Assembly (NCBI GenBank): GCA_019638595.1
Contig: JAHBTJ010000010.1
Span: 186,001 to 250,000 of the forward strand
Origin: Chitinophagaceae bacterium
GTDB lineage: Bacteria; Bacteroidota; Bacteroidia; Chitinophagales; Chitinophagaceae
Direction of reading: 5' to 3'
DNA length: 64,000 bases
The notes beneath the pieces were generated by a model that did not search any database, was not told the DNA's origin, and was given only the letters and a program-made list of their open reading frames with translations. The position numbers and the translations under genes are program-made. Below are positions 52,244 through 61,338 of this stretch, piece after piece; within the stretch, counting starts at the first letter, position 1; every line of letters begins with the position of its first letter.

Positions 52244-52302
52244 CAAAGTGTTTAGGCAACCCAATAAACAAACCTGTAAGTAATATTATTGTTAAACCAA
52301 AA
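52211..52302 (-). ncRNA. Predicted cis-antisense sRNA opposite the PUL2 susC leader
   Basis: About 90 nt, from a minus-strand promoter (52308-52338) to a terminator (52211-52243). It is complementary to the susC leader. It shares the word TTTATTGGGTT (complement of 52258-52268) and a GGTTTAACAATAAT-type word with the PUL1 prediction, but the rest differs, so each would act on its own susC. Existence is inferred; DonS-type sRNAs of Bacteroides are the precedent. Confidence 0.5.
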
Positions 52303-52307
52303 CAGTC

Positions 52308-52338
52308 CGAAGTTATGCAAATGACCTCTTATTTCAAA
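52308..52338 (-). promoter_or_regulatory. Antisense promoter across the PUL2 susC start codon
   Basis: Minus strand: TTTG (52338-52335), 19 bases, TAACTTCG (52315-52308), one mismatch from TAnnTTTG and the same type of box as TATCTTCG at 9726 and 34970. As in PUL1, the box ends on the A of the susC ATG (52315). Confidence 0.5.
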
Positions 52339-55300
52339 ACCTTCCTGCCCGGGAAGATTTTGACGACCAAAACGCTCCTAAAAATGAAGCTCACAACGTT
52401 CATTTTATTTTCTGCATTGTTGCAGGTTTCTGCGAACGGGATAGCCCAAAAGGTAACGCTGCATGAAAGCAATACCAGGCTGGAGGATGTGCTTAAAAAG
52501 ATTGAAAGACAATCGGGGTACACATTCCTGTTTGAAGAAAAGATCATGAAGCGGGCAGCTCCTGTTACGATTAATGTAGAACGGTTACCCGTTACAGATG
52601 TTCTTTCAATTTGCTTTCAAAACCAGCCTTTTGTATATAAGATCTTCGATAAAACAGTGGTCATAAAGGAGCCGCAGGTTACCGGCGTCAAAAGTGCCGG
52701 CAACGAAATCCCGGCGCTGGAACCTCCTGTTACTGTCACCGGCAGGGTAATTAACCAGGCCGGGGAACCTTTGGCAGGAGTGAGCATCAGCTTAAAAGGA
52801 ACCCAAACGGGTACCATTACGGATGCCAATGGAAATTATTCTCTTACATTGCCGGACGGAAGAGGAGTATTGATCTTTTCTTATGTGGGATTTGTGCAGC
52901 AGGAAACGGCGGTAAACGGGAGAAATGCCATCAATATTACCTTGTCCGCCTCTTCAGGCGATATGGAGCAGGTAGTTGTTACCGCATTGGGTATCAGGCA
53001 ATCAAGGCGGTCTTTAACATATATTACCCAAAGTGTGAACGCGGAATCCTTAACCCAGGCAAGGGATCTTAACATGATGAACGCTTTGCAGGGAAAGGTA
53101 GCGGGGCTGAATATCAGCCCAAGCGGCAGTGGCGTAGGCGCACCTGCCAGGGTAACGCTGAGGGGTAATCGTTCTATTTCGGGAGACAGCCAGCCCTTGT
53201 ATATTATTGACGGGGTGCCCGTGCTTGGATATCCCCAGTACCTGACCTCGGACAATATTGCTTCTATGGACGTTTTGAAAGGCGCCAACGCCGCGGCGTT
53301 ATACGGCAGTGATGCACAAAACGGGGCAATCATCATCACTACCAAAAAAGGACAGGCGAGCGGTGTGCATGTTTCACTTAACAGCACTTTCATGGCTGAG
53401 CAGGCCGACCTGGCAATCCCTTTTCAAAATGAGTATGGACAGGGAAATAATGGAGTATATCAGAAAGGATCCATATATTCCTGGGGCCCGAAAATGGAAG
53501 GACAAACAGTGGACAACTGGACGCTCAACCCTGCCAGGGCGGGTGAAACATATTCTTTGAGTCCTCAGCCCGGTAATGTGAAGGATCTGTTCCGCACAGG
53601 GATTACTTACTCCAATAACCTCCAGGCAAGCATCGGCGGAAAAAGCACGCAGGCTTTTATTTCTGCCACTTCTACCGAAGGGAAAGGTATTTTGCCTAAC
53701 AATAAATTACTGCGGAATAATGCATTGGTAAGGATTTCCAGTGAGCTTTCAAGCAAATTCACCCTGGATGCCAAGTTAAGCTATACCATGCAGAACACGG
53801 ATAACCCAACGCGCCAGAGTGATAACAACTTCAACCCGATGCAGCAGATCTATAATATGGCGCGCAACATCCGTACTGAGGATGCCCGTCAATATGAATA
53901 CCCTAACGCGCAGGGATTGATGCAACAGGATTTTTGGTCGCCAGGAACAGCATCTACAGCAGAAAATCCATATTGGGTGTTGAACCGCAACCTCATCTAC
54001 AGCAAAATGGGGCAAATAAACGGTCTTGTTTCGCTTACCTACAAATTAACGGATAACTTAAGCCTGATGGCAAGAACGGCTTATGACAGGATAGGGGAGA
54101 CCATTGAGCAAAAGGATTATAACAGTACGTTCGTAAGGGCTGTTTACGGCAGGTATACCGTTACCAAATCTGACCAGTATGCATTCAACAGCGACTTCCT
54201 GCTCTCCTATAAAAATAAGCTTGGCAAAGACTGGGATCTGAATGCCAATGCAGGCGGTAATATTAAAAAGATTGGTAACAGCTCCCTGTCTTCCAATACG
54301 GGAGACGCGTTATCTGTTCCTAACTTTTTCAGCATTTCCAATACTACGCTGCCTATTACCAGCTTTGATCCCGGGGCGTCAGTTAATATACAGTCTTTAT
54401 ATGCGTTTGCAAAACTGGGCTGGAAAAAAGCGGTGTTCCTGGATGTTACCGGTCGTAACGACTGGAGCTCCACGCTGCCAGCCGCCAGCCGTTCCTATTT
54501 TTACCCGTCTGTCGGCTTATCTGCGGTTATATCAGACCTGATCCCTTCCTTCCCGAAAGTGATCAGTTATGCACAGCTCAGGGCTTCCTGGGCGCAGGTG
54601 GGCAGCAGTGCGGCTGCTTTTATGCTGCAGCGCAATGCTACTTTTTCAGCAGGTGGAACCAACGGCTTTTTATTGCTAAGCAGTATTTTGCCTAACCAGA
54701 ACCTGAAGCCCGAACAAACCAAGTCGCTTGAAACCGGTTTTGATGTACGGTTTTTGGATGGCAGACTGGGAATTGACTTTACTTATTTCAAGACCAATAC
54801 TTTTAACCAGTTATTTACTATTGCCCTGCCTGTAGGTTCCGGCGCTTCCTCTTTTTACACGAATGGAGGCAATATCCAGAACAAGGGAATAGAGGTTGTT
54901 TTAAATACCACTCCTGTTCAAACAGACAGGTTCAAATGGACATTCGATGTGAACTTCTCTCATTTGAACAACAAGGTGATCAGCATTTCGGATGAGCGTC
55001 CTAAGGTGGTTGTTTCCGGGCCGGCAAGCCAATACTTTGCTGACTATGTAGTTAAGCAGGGCGAAAAATTTGGCGAAATGTATACGGCCAGCTTCTTAAG
55101 AGACAACCAGGGAAACATAGTTATAGGCAGCAACGGTGTGCCTAAAATTGATACAAGAAGAGAATTTAATATTGGCAGCTATACACCGGACTGGACAGGC
55201 GCCATTTCCACGTCTGTTTCTTTCAAAAGCCTGAGCCTGTCGGCAGTTGTTGACCACAGGCAGGGCGGCGTGGTAGGTTCGTTTACACAAGCCAACCTGG

Positions 55301-55737
55301 TGTTTATGGGGCTTACCAACGAAACATTGCAGGGCAGAGAAGGCGGGCTCATTTTCGGACAAAATATCTTTCCTCAATACACTGCTGTTACAGAAGATGG
55401 CAAGGCCAATGATATACCTGTAAACGCGGAAGCTTTGTGGAGAGTTATCGGAAATCCAAGTGTGCCGGTAGGCGAAGCATTTGTGAACAGTGCTACCAAC
55501 ACCCGTCTCAGGGAGGTGATCATTGCTTATTCCCTTCCTGCCGCATTTGTAAAAGGATTGCGGCTGTCAAATGTAAAAGTCTCCCTGGTGGGCAGAAACC
55601 TGTTTTTTATATCAAGAGCAACTCCTGGTCTTGACCCGGATATCCTGGCGGGAACCCAAACCTCGGCGGAAGGGTTTTCCTCTTATCCTCCACCAACAGT
55701 ACGATCATTCGGGGTCAATTTGAAAATTGGTTTTTAG
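52315..55737 (+). CDS. SusC/RagA TonB-dependent outer-membrane transporter with STN domain, PUL2
   Basis: An 1140-residue outer-membrane importer with a signalling STN domain. Parts: N-terminal extension, signal peptide (MKLTTFILFSALLQVSANGIAQ from residue 24), STN about 45-120 (VTLHESNTRLEDVLKKIE to IFDKTVVIKEP), carboxypeptidase-like domain about 140-210 (VTGRVINQAGEPLAGVSISL), plug about 220-345 (MEQVVVTALGIRQ, PLYIIDGVPVLG), barrel to the end (SFGVNLKIGF). It should import N-acetylglucosamine-containing oligosaccharides with the adjacent SusD and relay their presence to FecR. As in PUL1, an internal Met at 52384 precedes the signal core. The antisense promoter overlaps its first ATG. Confidence 0.95.
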   Translation: MQMTSYFKTFLPGKILTTKTLLKMKLTTFILFSALLQVSANGIAQKVTLHESNTRLEDVLKKIERQSGYTFLFEEKIMKRAAPVTINVERLPVTDVLSICFQNQPFVYKIFDKTVVIKEPQVTGVKSAGNEIPALEPPVTVTGRVINQAGEPLAGVSISLKGTQTGTITDANGNYSLTLPDGRGVLIFSYVGFVQQETAVNGRNAINITLSASSGDMEQVVVTALGIRQSRRSLTYITQSVNAESLTQARDLNMMNALQGKVAGLNISPSGSGVGAPARVTLRGNRSISGDSQPLYIIDGVPVLGYPQYLTSDNIASMDVLKGANAAALYGSDAQNGAIIITTKKGQASGVHVSLNSTFMAEQADLAIPFQNEYGQGNNGVYQKGSIYSWGPKMEGQTVDNWTLNPARAGETYSLSPQPGNVKDLFRTGITYSNNLQASIGGKSTQAFISATSTEGKGILPNNKLLRNNALVRISSELSSKFTLDAKLSYTMQNTDNPTRQSDNNFNPMQQIYNMARNIRTEDARQYEYPNAQGLMQQDFWSPGTASTAENPYWVLNRNLIYSKMGQINGLVSLTYKLTDNLSLMARTAYDRIGETIEQKDYNSTFVRAVYGRYTVTKSDQYAFNSDFLLSYKNKLGKDWDLNANAGGNIKKIGNSSLSSNTGDALSVPNFFSISNTTLPITSFDPGASVNIQSLYAFAKLGWKKAVFLDVTGRNDWSSTLPAASRSYFYPSVGLSAVISDLIPSFPKVISYAQLRASWAQVGSSAAAFMLQRNATFSAGGTNGFLLLSSILPNQNLKPEQTKSLETGFDVRFLDGRLGIDFTYFKTNTFNQLFTIALPVGSGASSFYTNGGNIQNKGIEVVLNTTPVQTDRFKWTFDVNFSHLNNKVISISDERPKVVVSGPASQYFADYVVKQGEKFGEMYTASFLRDNQGNIVIGSNGVPKIDTRREFNIGSYTPDWTGAISTSVSFKSLSLSAVVDHRQGGVVGSFTQANLVFMGLTNETLQGREGGLIFGQNIFPQYTAVTEDGKANDIPVNAEALWRVIGNPSVPVGEAFVNSATNTRLREVIIAYSLPAAFVKGLRLSNVKVSLVGRNLFFISRATPGLDPDILAGTQTSAEGFSSYPPPTVRSFGVNLKIGF

Positions 55738-55761
55738 TGAATTCATTCAAAAAAAATTATC

Positions 55762-57405
55762 ATGGACAAGATGAAAAAATATTTTAAAGCAGTGAATGCT
55801 GCTATGCTGTCAATGTTAGTTCTCTTCCTGGCGGGGTGCACCAAAAATTTTGACGAGCTTAATACGCCTAAGAATTTAATTACTGTAAGCAATATCAATC
55901 TTTCTACGCTGGGCCAGGCTTTTGCCGATGCTCAATATTATGGTCATGTAGGAGATCAGGGTGGATGGGAGCTGATGCATGAGCTGCATGCCAGCATATA
56001 TGCACAGGTATATAGCACCACGTCCAGCGGTTTTAATACAGACCAGTACCAGGCGGTAGCCTCCTGGGTGCAGTCGGGGTTTAATGCTTTCTACTCCAAC
56101 CCGGCTGTTATGATCAACTTCGTTAAAAATTATACAGCAGAAAACAATATGCCTGCCGAAAATGCAATTGCCCAGATATGGGAAGTGCCTATATGGCAAC
56201 GCATGACAGATTTTTTTGGACCGGTTATGTTTTCCCAGTTTGGCAATGGTAAAACCAGCGTGGAGTACGATTCACAGGAAGACCTGTACCGCTCCTTTTT
56301 TAAGATACTGGATGATGCCACCGCTGTTTTAAAGCAACATACCGGCGAAACGCCTTTTGGGAATAATGACCTGATGTTTAGTGGAGATGTAAACAAATGG
56401 ATCACTTTCGCCAATTCATTGCGGTTGAGGCTGGCAATGAGAATTGTGTATGCCGATCCTACCCTGGCCAGGCAGGAGGCAGAAAAAGCGGTTGCTGCCG
56501 GGGTAATGACAGACAATACACAAACGGCTAATGTAAGCACTACCCCCAGCAGCTTAAATTATTTAACGCGCTGGACGTATATCAACCCGTTTTCCATGAG
56601 CGCAACCAGTGAAAGTATATTGGTTGGTTTTGAAGATCCGCGGTTGCCTGTGTTCTGGAACGAAGGCGGAGGCCGTTTGGGCGGCAATAAAGGCTATCAT
56701 GGCCTGAGGAACGGATTACCGGTAGTGCTTAAAACTTCGGATGTAAGAAGCGGTGTGGCAGGATGCTCATTTCCATCAAAGAAATTCCTGCCTATTGCCG
56801 ACGGAGGCGCTAATCCGCCTATTCCTATTGTAACTGCGGCAGAAGTATTTTTCATTAGAGCGGAAGGCGCCCTGAGAGGATGGAACATGGGAGGGACGGC
56901 CGAAGAGCTTTACAACGAAGGTATCAGGCAGTCCCTGAAATATTGGGCTAACAGTCCGGATACTGACATTGATGATTATATAGCAAGTACCAATACTCCT
57001 TCGGCAGTACCGGACGGAATAGTAGCGCAGGATTTTCATACCCCGCCTCAGTCCGATATAACAGTGAAGTATGAAGCGGGGGCTTCCTTTGAGAGAAATC
57101 TCGAACAAATTATCACACAAAAATGGATTGACCTGTTCATGAGCCCGTGGGAATGCTGGGCCGAAAGACGGAGAACCGGCTATCCCCGCGGCTATGCCAT
57201 TATTGCCTCCCTTGACCCGGATATTCCTGTAACAGCTATTATCAGGAGAATGGTTTTCCCTCCCAGCGAATACAGCAACAACAAAGTGGCGGTGGAAAAA
57301 GCGGTAACCCTGCTGGGCGGACCGGATAATACCATGACCCGGGTATGGTGGGATAAGAAGCCGTTAAGCGATTATCCCGATCTGTCTGCTACCATTGTAC
57401 CCTAA
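55762..57405 (+). CDS. SusD-like lipoprotein (SusD/RagB family), PUL2
   Basis: A 547-residue lipoprotein, 24 bases after susC. The lipobox LFLAGC ends at residue 26, then NFDELNTPKNLI. It is of the SusD-like type with helical core signs (QWVSGFNAFYSN-like segment near 90, YRSFFKILDDATAVL near 175, KWITFANSLRLRLAMRI near 210) and a C-terminal ending in SDYPDLSATIVP. This subgroup is less close to the archetypal RagB than the PUL1 SusD. It caps SusC at the cell surface and binds the glycan, here probably an amino-sugar polymer or glycoprotein chain. Confidence 0.92.
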   Translation: MDKMKKYFKAVNAAMLSMLVLFLAGCTKNFDELNTPKNLITVSNINLSTLGQAFADAQYYGHVGDQGGWELMHELHASIYAQVYSTTSSGFNTDQYQAVASWVQSGFNAFYSNPAVMINFVKNYTAENNMPAENAIAQIWEVPIWQRMTDFFGPVMFSQFGNGKTSVEYDSQEDLYRSFFKILDDATAVLKQHTGETPFGNNDLMFSGDVNKWITFANSLRLRLAMRIVYADPTLARQEAEKAVAAGVMTDNTQTANVSTTPSSLNYLTRWTYINPFSMSATSESILVGFEDPRLPVFWNEGGGRLGGNKGYHGLRNGLPVVLKTSDVRSGVAGCSFPSKKFLPIADGGANPPIPIVTAAEVFFIRAEGALRGWNMGGTAEELYNEGIRQSLKYWANSPDTDIDDYIASTNTPSAVPDGIVAQDFHTPPQSDITVKYEAGASFERNLEQIITQKWIDLFMSPWECWAERRRTGYPRGYAIIASLDPDIPVTAIIRRMVFPPSEYSNNKVAVEKAVTLLGGPDNTMTRVWWDKKPLSDYPDLSATIVP

Positions 57406-57439
57406 AGGAGATATAAGGCGTTAACACAAAACAGGCGTA

Positions 57440-60145
57440 ATGCGATTGAGAAGTAACAATAAGATGCAGTATTTAACAGGGATCGTTCTGGCAACCTTAT
57501 TGACGGGCGCTTTGCATGCCCAAAGTACGGGAGCAGGCAATGATCCGGCACACTGGTCAGCTATGTACCCGCTTTCCATCCCGCTGGATGTAAGGCAGGC
57601 GGAATTCAATAAAGGTAACATCGTTCCCAACGCCTCATTTGAGGAAGGTACGGCTACAGGTAATAATATGCCGCGCCGGAGTTTTAAAATAACCCACTGG
57701 AATAAAGTAGGTGAAAACGTGGAGTGGGTAGATACACGGGATCCTTACTATAGCGCTACGGAAGCGCATGCAGGTGATCATGCCATCAGGATTGTGAGAG
57801 CGGCAAAAGACGTTCGCGAAGTAGATAACCGGTCTGAGGGTATAGAAAGCGATTTTATTAAAGTGATACCGGGTAACTATACTTTCTTTTTTGATGTAAA
57901 GCTGGAAAATGTATTTCCCGCTGTGGAAAGATATGAAGTGAAGATATCAAAGAATATAGATGTTCATCTTACTTTCTATGATAAAGATAAAAAGGAGATC
58001 AGTCCTGCCGTTTATTATCACCGTTTCGGAAAAGAGGTGGATAACAGTTTTAAAGGGTATGCATTTTCCAATTTCTTTTATATAGATAAGTTTGAATGGG
58101 GCAAAGTGCTCGGGCGCACCTATAACAATAATTTTTCTGAAGGGGATATGCCCGATGGATGCGCTTACATCAAAATATTTTTTGGATTAAAGGGCCGTGG
58201 CACTATGTATGTTGATAATGTGGACCTCCGTTTTTCAAGATGGAATTTTACCTCGCTGGAGCGCATGATGCCTTTTTTCAGGCAGGAATATCATCCTTCG
58301 CAACTGGTCGTTCCCACGCCAAAGATGGTAGCAGACGCTGCGGAGATCAGCTTTGCCGGAAGGGATGTTGTGCTGGTATCACCCAACGATCCGGAGGCTC
58401 CGGACCGTGCTGCGGTTGATCTGCTGAAAGAAAAGCTTTTGAAGACTGCCGGAGTGAATAAAAAAAGAGTGCTGGTATCTGGCGGCGATTATAAGGAGGG
58501 CGGAAAAGGGAAGCTCATTTTCAGTATCGGCAAAACGGACTTGTATCGCCGGTACGAAAGCCGGCTTGGGCTTGACAGGCTTGCAGGAGAAGACCAGGGA
58601 TATGTGATAAGAAAAATAGATACGGATCAGGGAAATACGATCGTCTTTTTAAGCGGCAATACGCCTGTAGGAGATTATTATGCCGCTACTACCGCAGTAC
58701 AGTTGCTTGATCAGAAGAAGCCGGTATACTATCATGCAGATATAGCAGACTATCCCGATTTTAAAGGACGTTCCTACAGGCTGAAGACGTATGATAATGT
58801 GTGGACGATAGAAAAAGATGCGACGCTTTCCCGGGCGCAGAAGGATGCAAGGATAGAACAGTTGAAAAAGGATGCAGCCTTTACCATTTCATCCGTAAGC
58901 CGTTTTTCGTTTTATAAGCTGAACAAGATCTACAATGATTACTGGAGCCACAGTAAAAAGTGGTGGGATCCCGGGGAGCTCTTCTTTGATATGTTTGAAG
59001 GACTGGGCAGGGAATGTAAGCAGTCAGGGGTGATCTCTACAGCGCTCCAGATCAATCCCTATTTCCATTTCGATTTCGAAAGCGAGGAAGATACCTTGAG
59101 TGATTCGCTCAGGAACATATTTGTTCACAGCGATCCGAACAGTATACAGAAAATAAAAAATATTATACAAAGATGCGCGGAATCAGGCACTAAAACAGTA
59201 ATGCTGTGTGCGGATGACTTTGTTCCGCATTCCGGTAAGGCAAGGGGAGAATACGCCCTGTTTAATGATCGGGATAAAAAAGCTTTTTTCAATATGGCTC
59301 ATGCGCAGGTAACTATGTTGAATGAGCTGAAAGCGTGGATGGATAAAAATTATCCGGGCATGCGATTTGAATTTGTACCGGCACCCTATCTGAATGAATT
59401 TGTGGATTACGGAAGAGGTACTGCCGAAGCATTCTTCAGGGACCTTACCAGCCATGTGTCGAAAGATATTGCCATTATATGGACAGGAAATACGGTGCGG
59501 TCGCTGGTATACGACCAGGCAGACCTGAAAAGGTATACCGACCTGATCAAGAAGAAGCCTATGCTATGGGATAATACGCCTTATGCAAGAGATATCGCAT
59601 TCCCGAATTACTATCCGGGTAAAACAGTAATGTGTAATTTGTTTGAAGCCTATGATATCATAGTGCCCAAAGATTTTTATAAAGTAATGGACACCGATAT
59701 CTATCTCAATGGTAATGACTTTGAAGAGCGGTACAATATCAAGTTTGCCACTTTTGCCGATTTTACCTGGAATAATAACGATTACCGGCCCGATTTCTCT
59801 TTATACAAGGTGCTGGTAGGGAATTTTGGAAAAGAGGGCGCATTGAAGCTGCTGAAGTTTAACGATTACCTGTACAGGTTCGTTTCCAAATACGTGGAAA
59901 TCAAGGTAGGTATGGAACGCGCTTCAAAAGAAAAGCCCTATGCAATAAAGGAATCTGACAAAAATGAAGCGGCGATGTTCCGGAAATTAACAGATGAATC
60001 TTTTAAAGACCTGGAACGGTCCATTACCAATACAAGGCTGCTGAGCCAGACAAAAAGCCAGGTTAAAGGCTATATGGCTGCTTATGATAAGATACTGCAG
60101 AACAAGGACGGTTACCTGGTAGGGGAATATTTCCTACAGCGGTAA
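57440..60145 (+). CDS. GH84-like beta-N-acetylglucosaminidase
   Basis: A 901-residue secreted glycosidase of the GH84 (O-GlcNAcase/hyaluronidase-like) type. Signal peptide cut near LHAQ. Residues ~50-270 form a beta-sandwich carbohydrate-binding region (IVPNASFEEG, TMYVDNVDLRFSRWNFT); ~290-430 the GH20b/GH84 N-domain (DQGYVIRKIDTDQGNTIVFL); ~440-740 the barrel, with the catalytic Asp592-Asp593 pair in MLCADDFVPHS and IIWTGNTVRSLV near 670, matching the OGA motif WTG. Helical C-terminus. GH84 uses substrate-assisted catalysis to release GlcNAc. Free GlcNAc would feed the nag genes just downstream. The start has a second Met at 57464. Confidence 0.85.
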   Translation: MRLRSNNKMQYLTGIVLATLLTGALHAQSTGAGNDPAHWSAMYPLSIPLDVRQAEFNKGNIVPNASFEEGTATGNNMPRRSFKITHWNKVGENVEWVDTRDPYYSATEAHAGDHAIRIVRAAKDVREVDNRSEGIESDFIKVIPGNYTFFFDVKLENVFPAVERYEVKISKNIDVHLTFYDKDKKEISPAVYYHRFGKEVDNSFKGYAFSNFFYIDKFEWGKVLGRTYNNNFSEGDMPDGCAYIKIFFGLKGRGTMYVDNVDLRFSRWNFTSLERMMPFFRQEYHPSQLVVPTPKMVADAAEISFAGRDVVLVSPNDPEAPDRAAVDLLKEKLLKTAGVNKKRVLVSGGDYKEGGKGKLIFSIGKTDLYRRYESRLGLDRLAGEDQGYVIRKIDTDQGNTIVFLSGNTPVGDYYAATTAVQLLDQKKPVYYHADIADYPDFKGRSYRLKTYDNVWTIEKDATLSRAQKDARIEQLKKDAAFTISSVSRFSFYKLNKIYNDYWSHSKKWWDPGELFFDMFEGLGRECKQSGVISTALQINPYFHFDFESEEDTLSDSLRNIFVHSDPNSIQKIKNIIQRCAESGTKTVMLCADDFVPHSGKARGEYALFNDRDKKAFFNMAHAQVTMLNELKAWMDKNYPGMRFEFVPAPYLNEFVDYGRGTAEAFFRDLTSHVSKDIAIIWTGNTVRSLVYDQADLKRYTDLIKKKPMLWDNTPYARDIAFPNYYPGKTVMCNLFEAYDIIVPKDFYKVMDTDIYLNGNDFEERYNIKFATFADFTWNNNDYRPDFSLYKVLVGNFGKEGALKLLKFNDYLYRFVSKYVEIKVGMERASKEKPYAIKESDKNEAAMFRKLTDESFKDLERSITNTRLLSQTKSQVKGYMAAYDKILQNKDGYLVGEYFLQR

Positions 60146-60184
60146 TTTCAACGGGTAATAATTGTTTTTATTAATTATACAACT

Positions 60185-61285
60185 ATGCCTATGCATTTGC
60201 TGAAACGGGTATTTCTTTTTTTACTGTCATTGATCTTTTTGTCTGCATTGCCCGGTAAAGGACTGGGGCAGCACATCTTTTATGGCAAGGCTCATTTTTT
60301 GCTGGAAGGTACCGCCGTTCCCGAACAGGAAAAAGAAGGTTTTTACGACCGGTTACCGGTTGCTTTAAAAGGAGAGGTGCGAACACCTGTATGGGAGCTT
60401 TCTAAAAATTCTGCGGGACTTTCCATACGGTTCCTTACCAATTCATCTTCCATAAAAGTAAAATGGAAGCTGCTGCTCAACAAAACCATGAACCATATGG
60501 CAGAAACGGGTATAAAGGGGTTGGATTTGTATGTAAAGCTTCCGTCAGACCAATGGCAATATATCAATACAGCCCGGCCGGAAGGAATAGAAAATGAATT
60601 TGTTTTTGTAGAGCACGCAACTAAGGAGCTGAGAGAGTACCGGATCTACCTGCCGTTGTATGACGGGTTGGAAAGTATAGAGGTGGGGGTGGATTCCGGT
60701 GCGGTTATGAAAAAAGGAGCTCCGTTGCAAAGTAAGCCTGTTGTTTTCTATGGAACCAGCATTACACAGGGCGGCTGTGCATCCCGGCCGGGTATGGCTT
60801 ACCCGGGCATCATAGGAAGAAAGACAGGATATGAATGCATCAACCTGGGATTTAGCGGAAATGGAAGGATGGAAAAGCCCATCGCTGAATTAATATCCGG
60901 CACAGATGCCTTGTTGTATGTAATTGATTGCACGCCCAACATGAGTGTGAGCGACATCAGGAATAATATGATCCCCCTGGTGGAAACGATCAGGAAAAAG
61001 AATAAGACTACACCGGTATTGTTTGTGGAAAACCAGTTGTACGACAAATCTTTTTTGGATACCTCCTTACAAAGGGAGCTGGAAGAAAAAAACCGGGTGC
61101 TGAAGCAGGTGTTTAATACGCTGGTTAAGCAAAAAGCAGGGGCTGTGTATTACCTGGAAGCGGAAGCTGCGATCGGCACCGACCATGAAGCCACTGTGGA
61201 TGGGGTTCATTTTACGGACCTGGGTTTTATGAGGTTTGCGGATTTTATGATCGGAAATTGTCGCAGGCTGGGGCTATTAAAATAA
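60185..61285 (+). CDS. SGNH-hydrolase (GDSL-type) carbohydrate esterase
   Basis: A 366-residue secreted SGNH/GDSL hydrolase with an N-terminal jelly-roll (about 35-180). Signal peptide to about residue 29. Block I is VVFYGTSITQGGCASRPGM near 190 (Ser nucleophile), block II LGFSGNGRM (Gly), block III TPNMSVSDIRNN (Asn), and block V DGVHFTDLGFM near 340 (Asp-His). The order of jelly-roll then SGNH is that of bacterial sugar deacetylases. Between a GlcNAc-releasing enzyme and nagA, removal of O-acetyl or other acyl groups from amino sugars is likely. Gap to the GH84 gene 39 bases; it overlaps the long frame of nagA but not its chosen start. Confidence 0.88.
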   Translation: MPMHLLKRVFLFLLSLIFLSALPGKGLGQHIFYGKAHFLLEGTAVPEQEKEGFYDRLPVALKGEVRTPVWELSKNSAGLSIRFLTNSSSIKVKWKLLLNKTMNHMAETGIKGLDLYVKLPSDQWQYINTARPEGIENEFVFVEHATKELREYRIYLPLYDGLESIEVGVDSGAVMKKGAPLQSKPVVFYGTSITQGGCASRPGMAYPGIIGRKTGYECINLGFSGNGRMEKPIAELISGTDALLYVIDCTPNMSVSDIRNNMIPLVETIRKKNKTTPVLFVENQLYDKSFLDTSLQRELEEKNRVLKQVFNTLVKQKAGAVYYLEAEAAIGTDHEATVDGVHFTDLGFMRFADFMIGNCRRLGLLK

Positions 61286-61338
61286 AACTGGTATACGCTG
61301 AATTTGTTAATCGGAATGTAATAAAACAAGCAAGTGCT

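Noticed and set aside
61258..61338. nagA start at TTG 61258
   Set aside because: It overlaps the SGNH gene end and adds residues absent from the family; ATG 61339 gives a normal NagA N-terminus.
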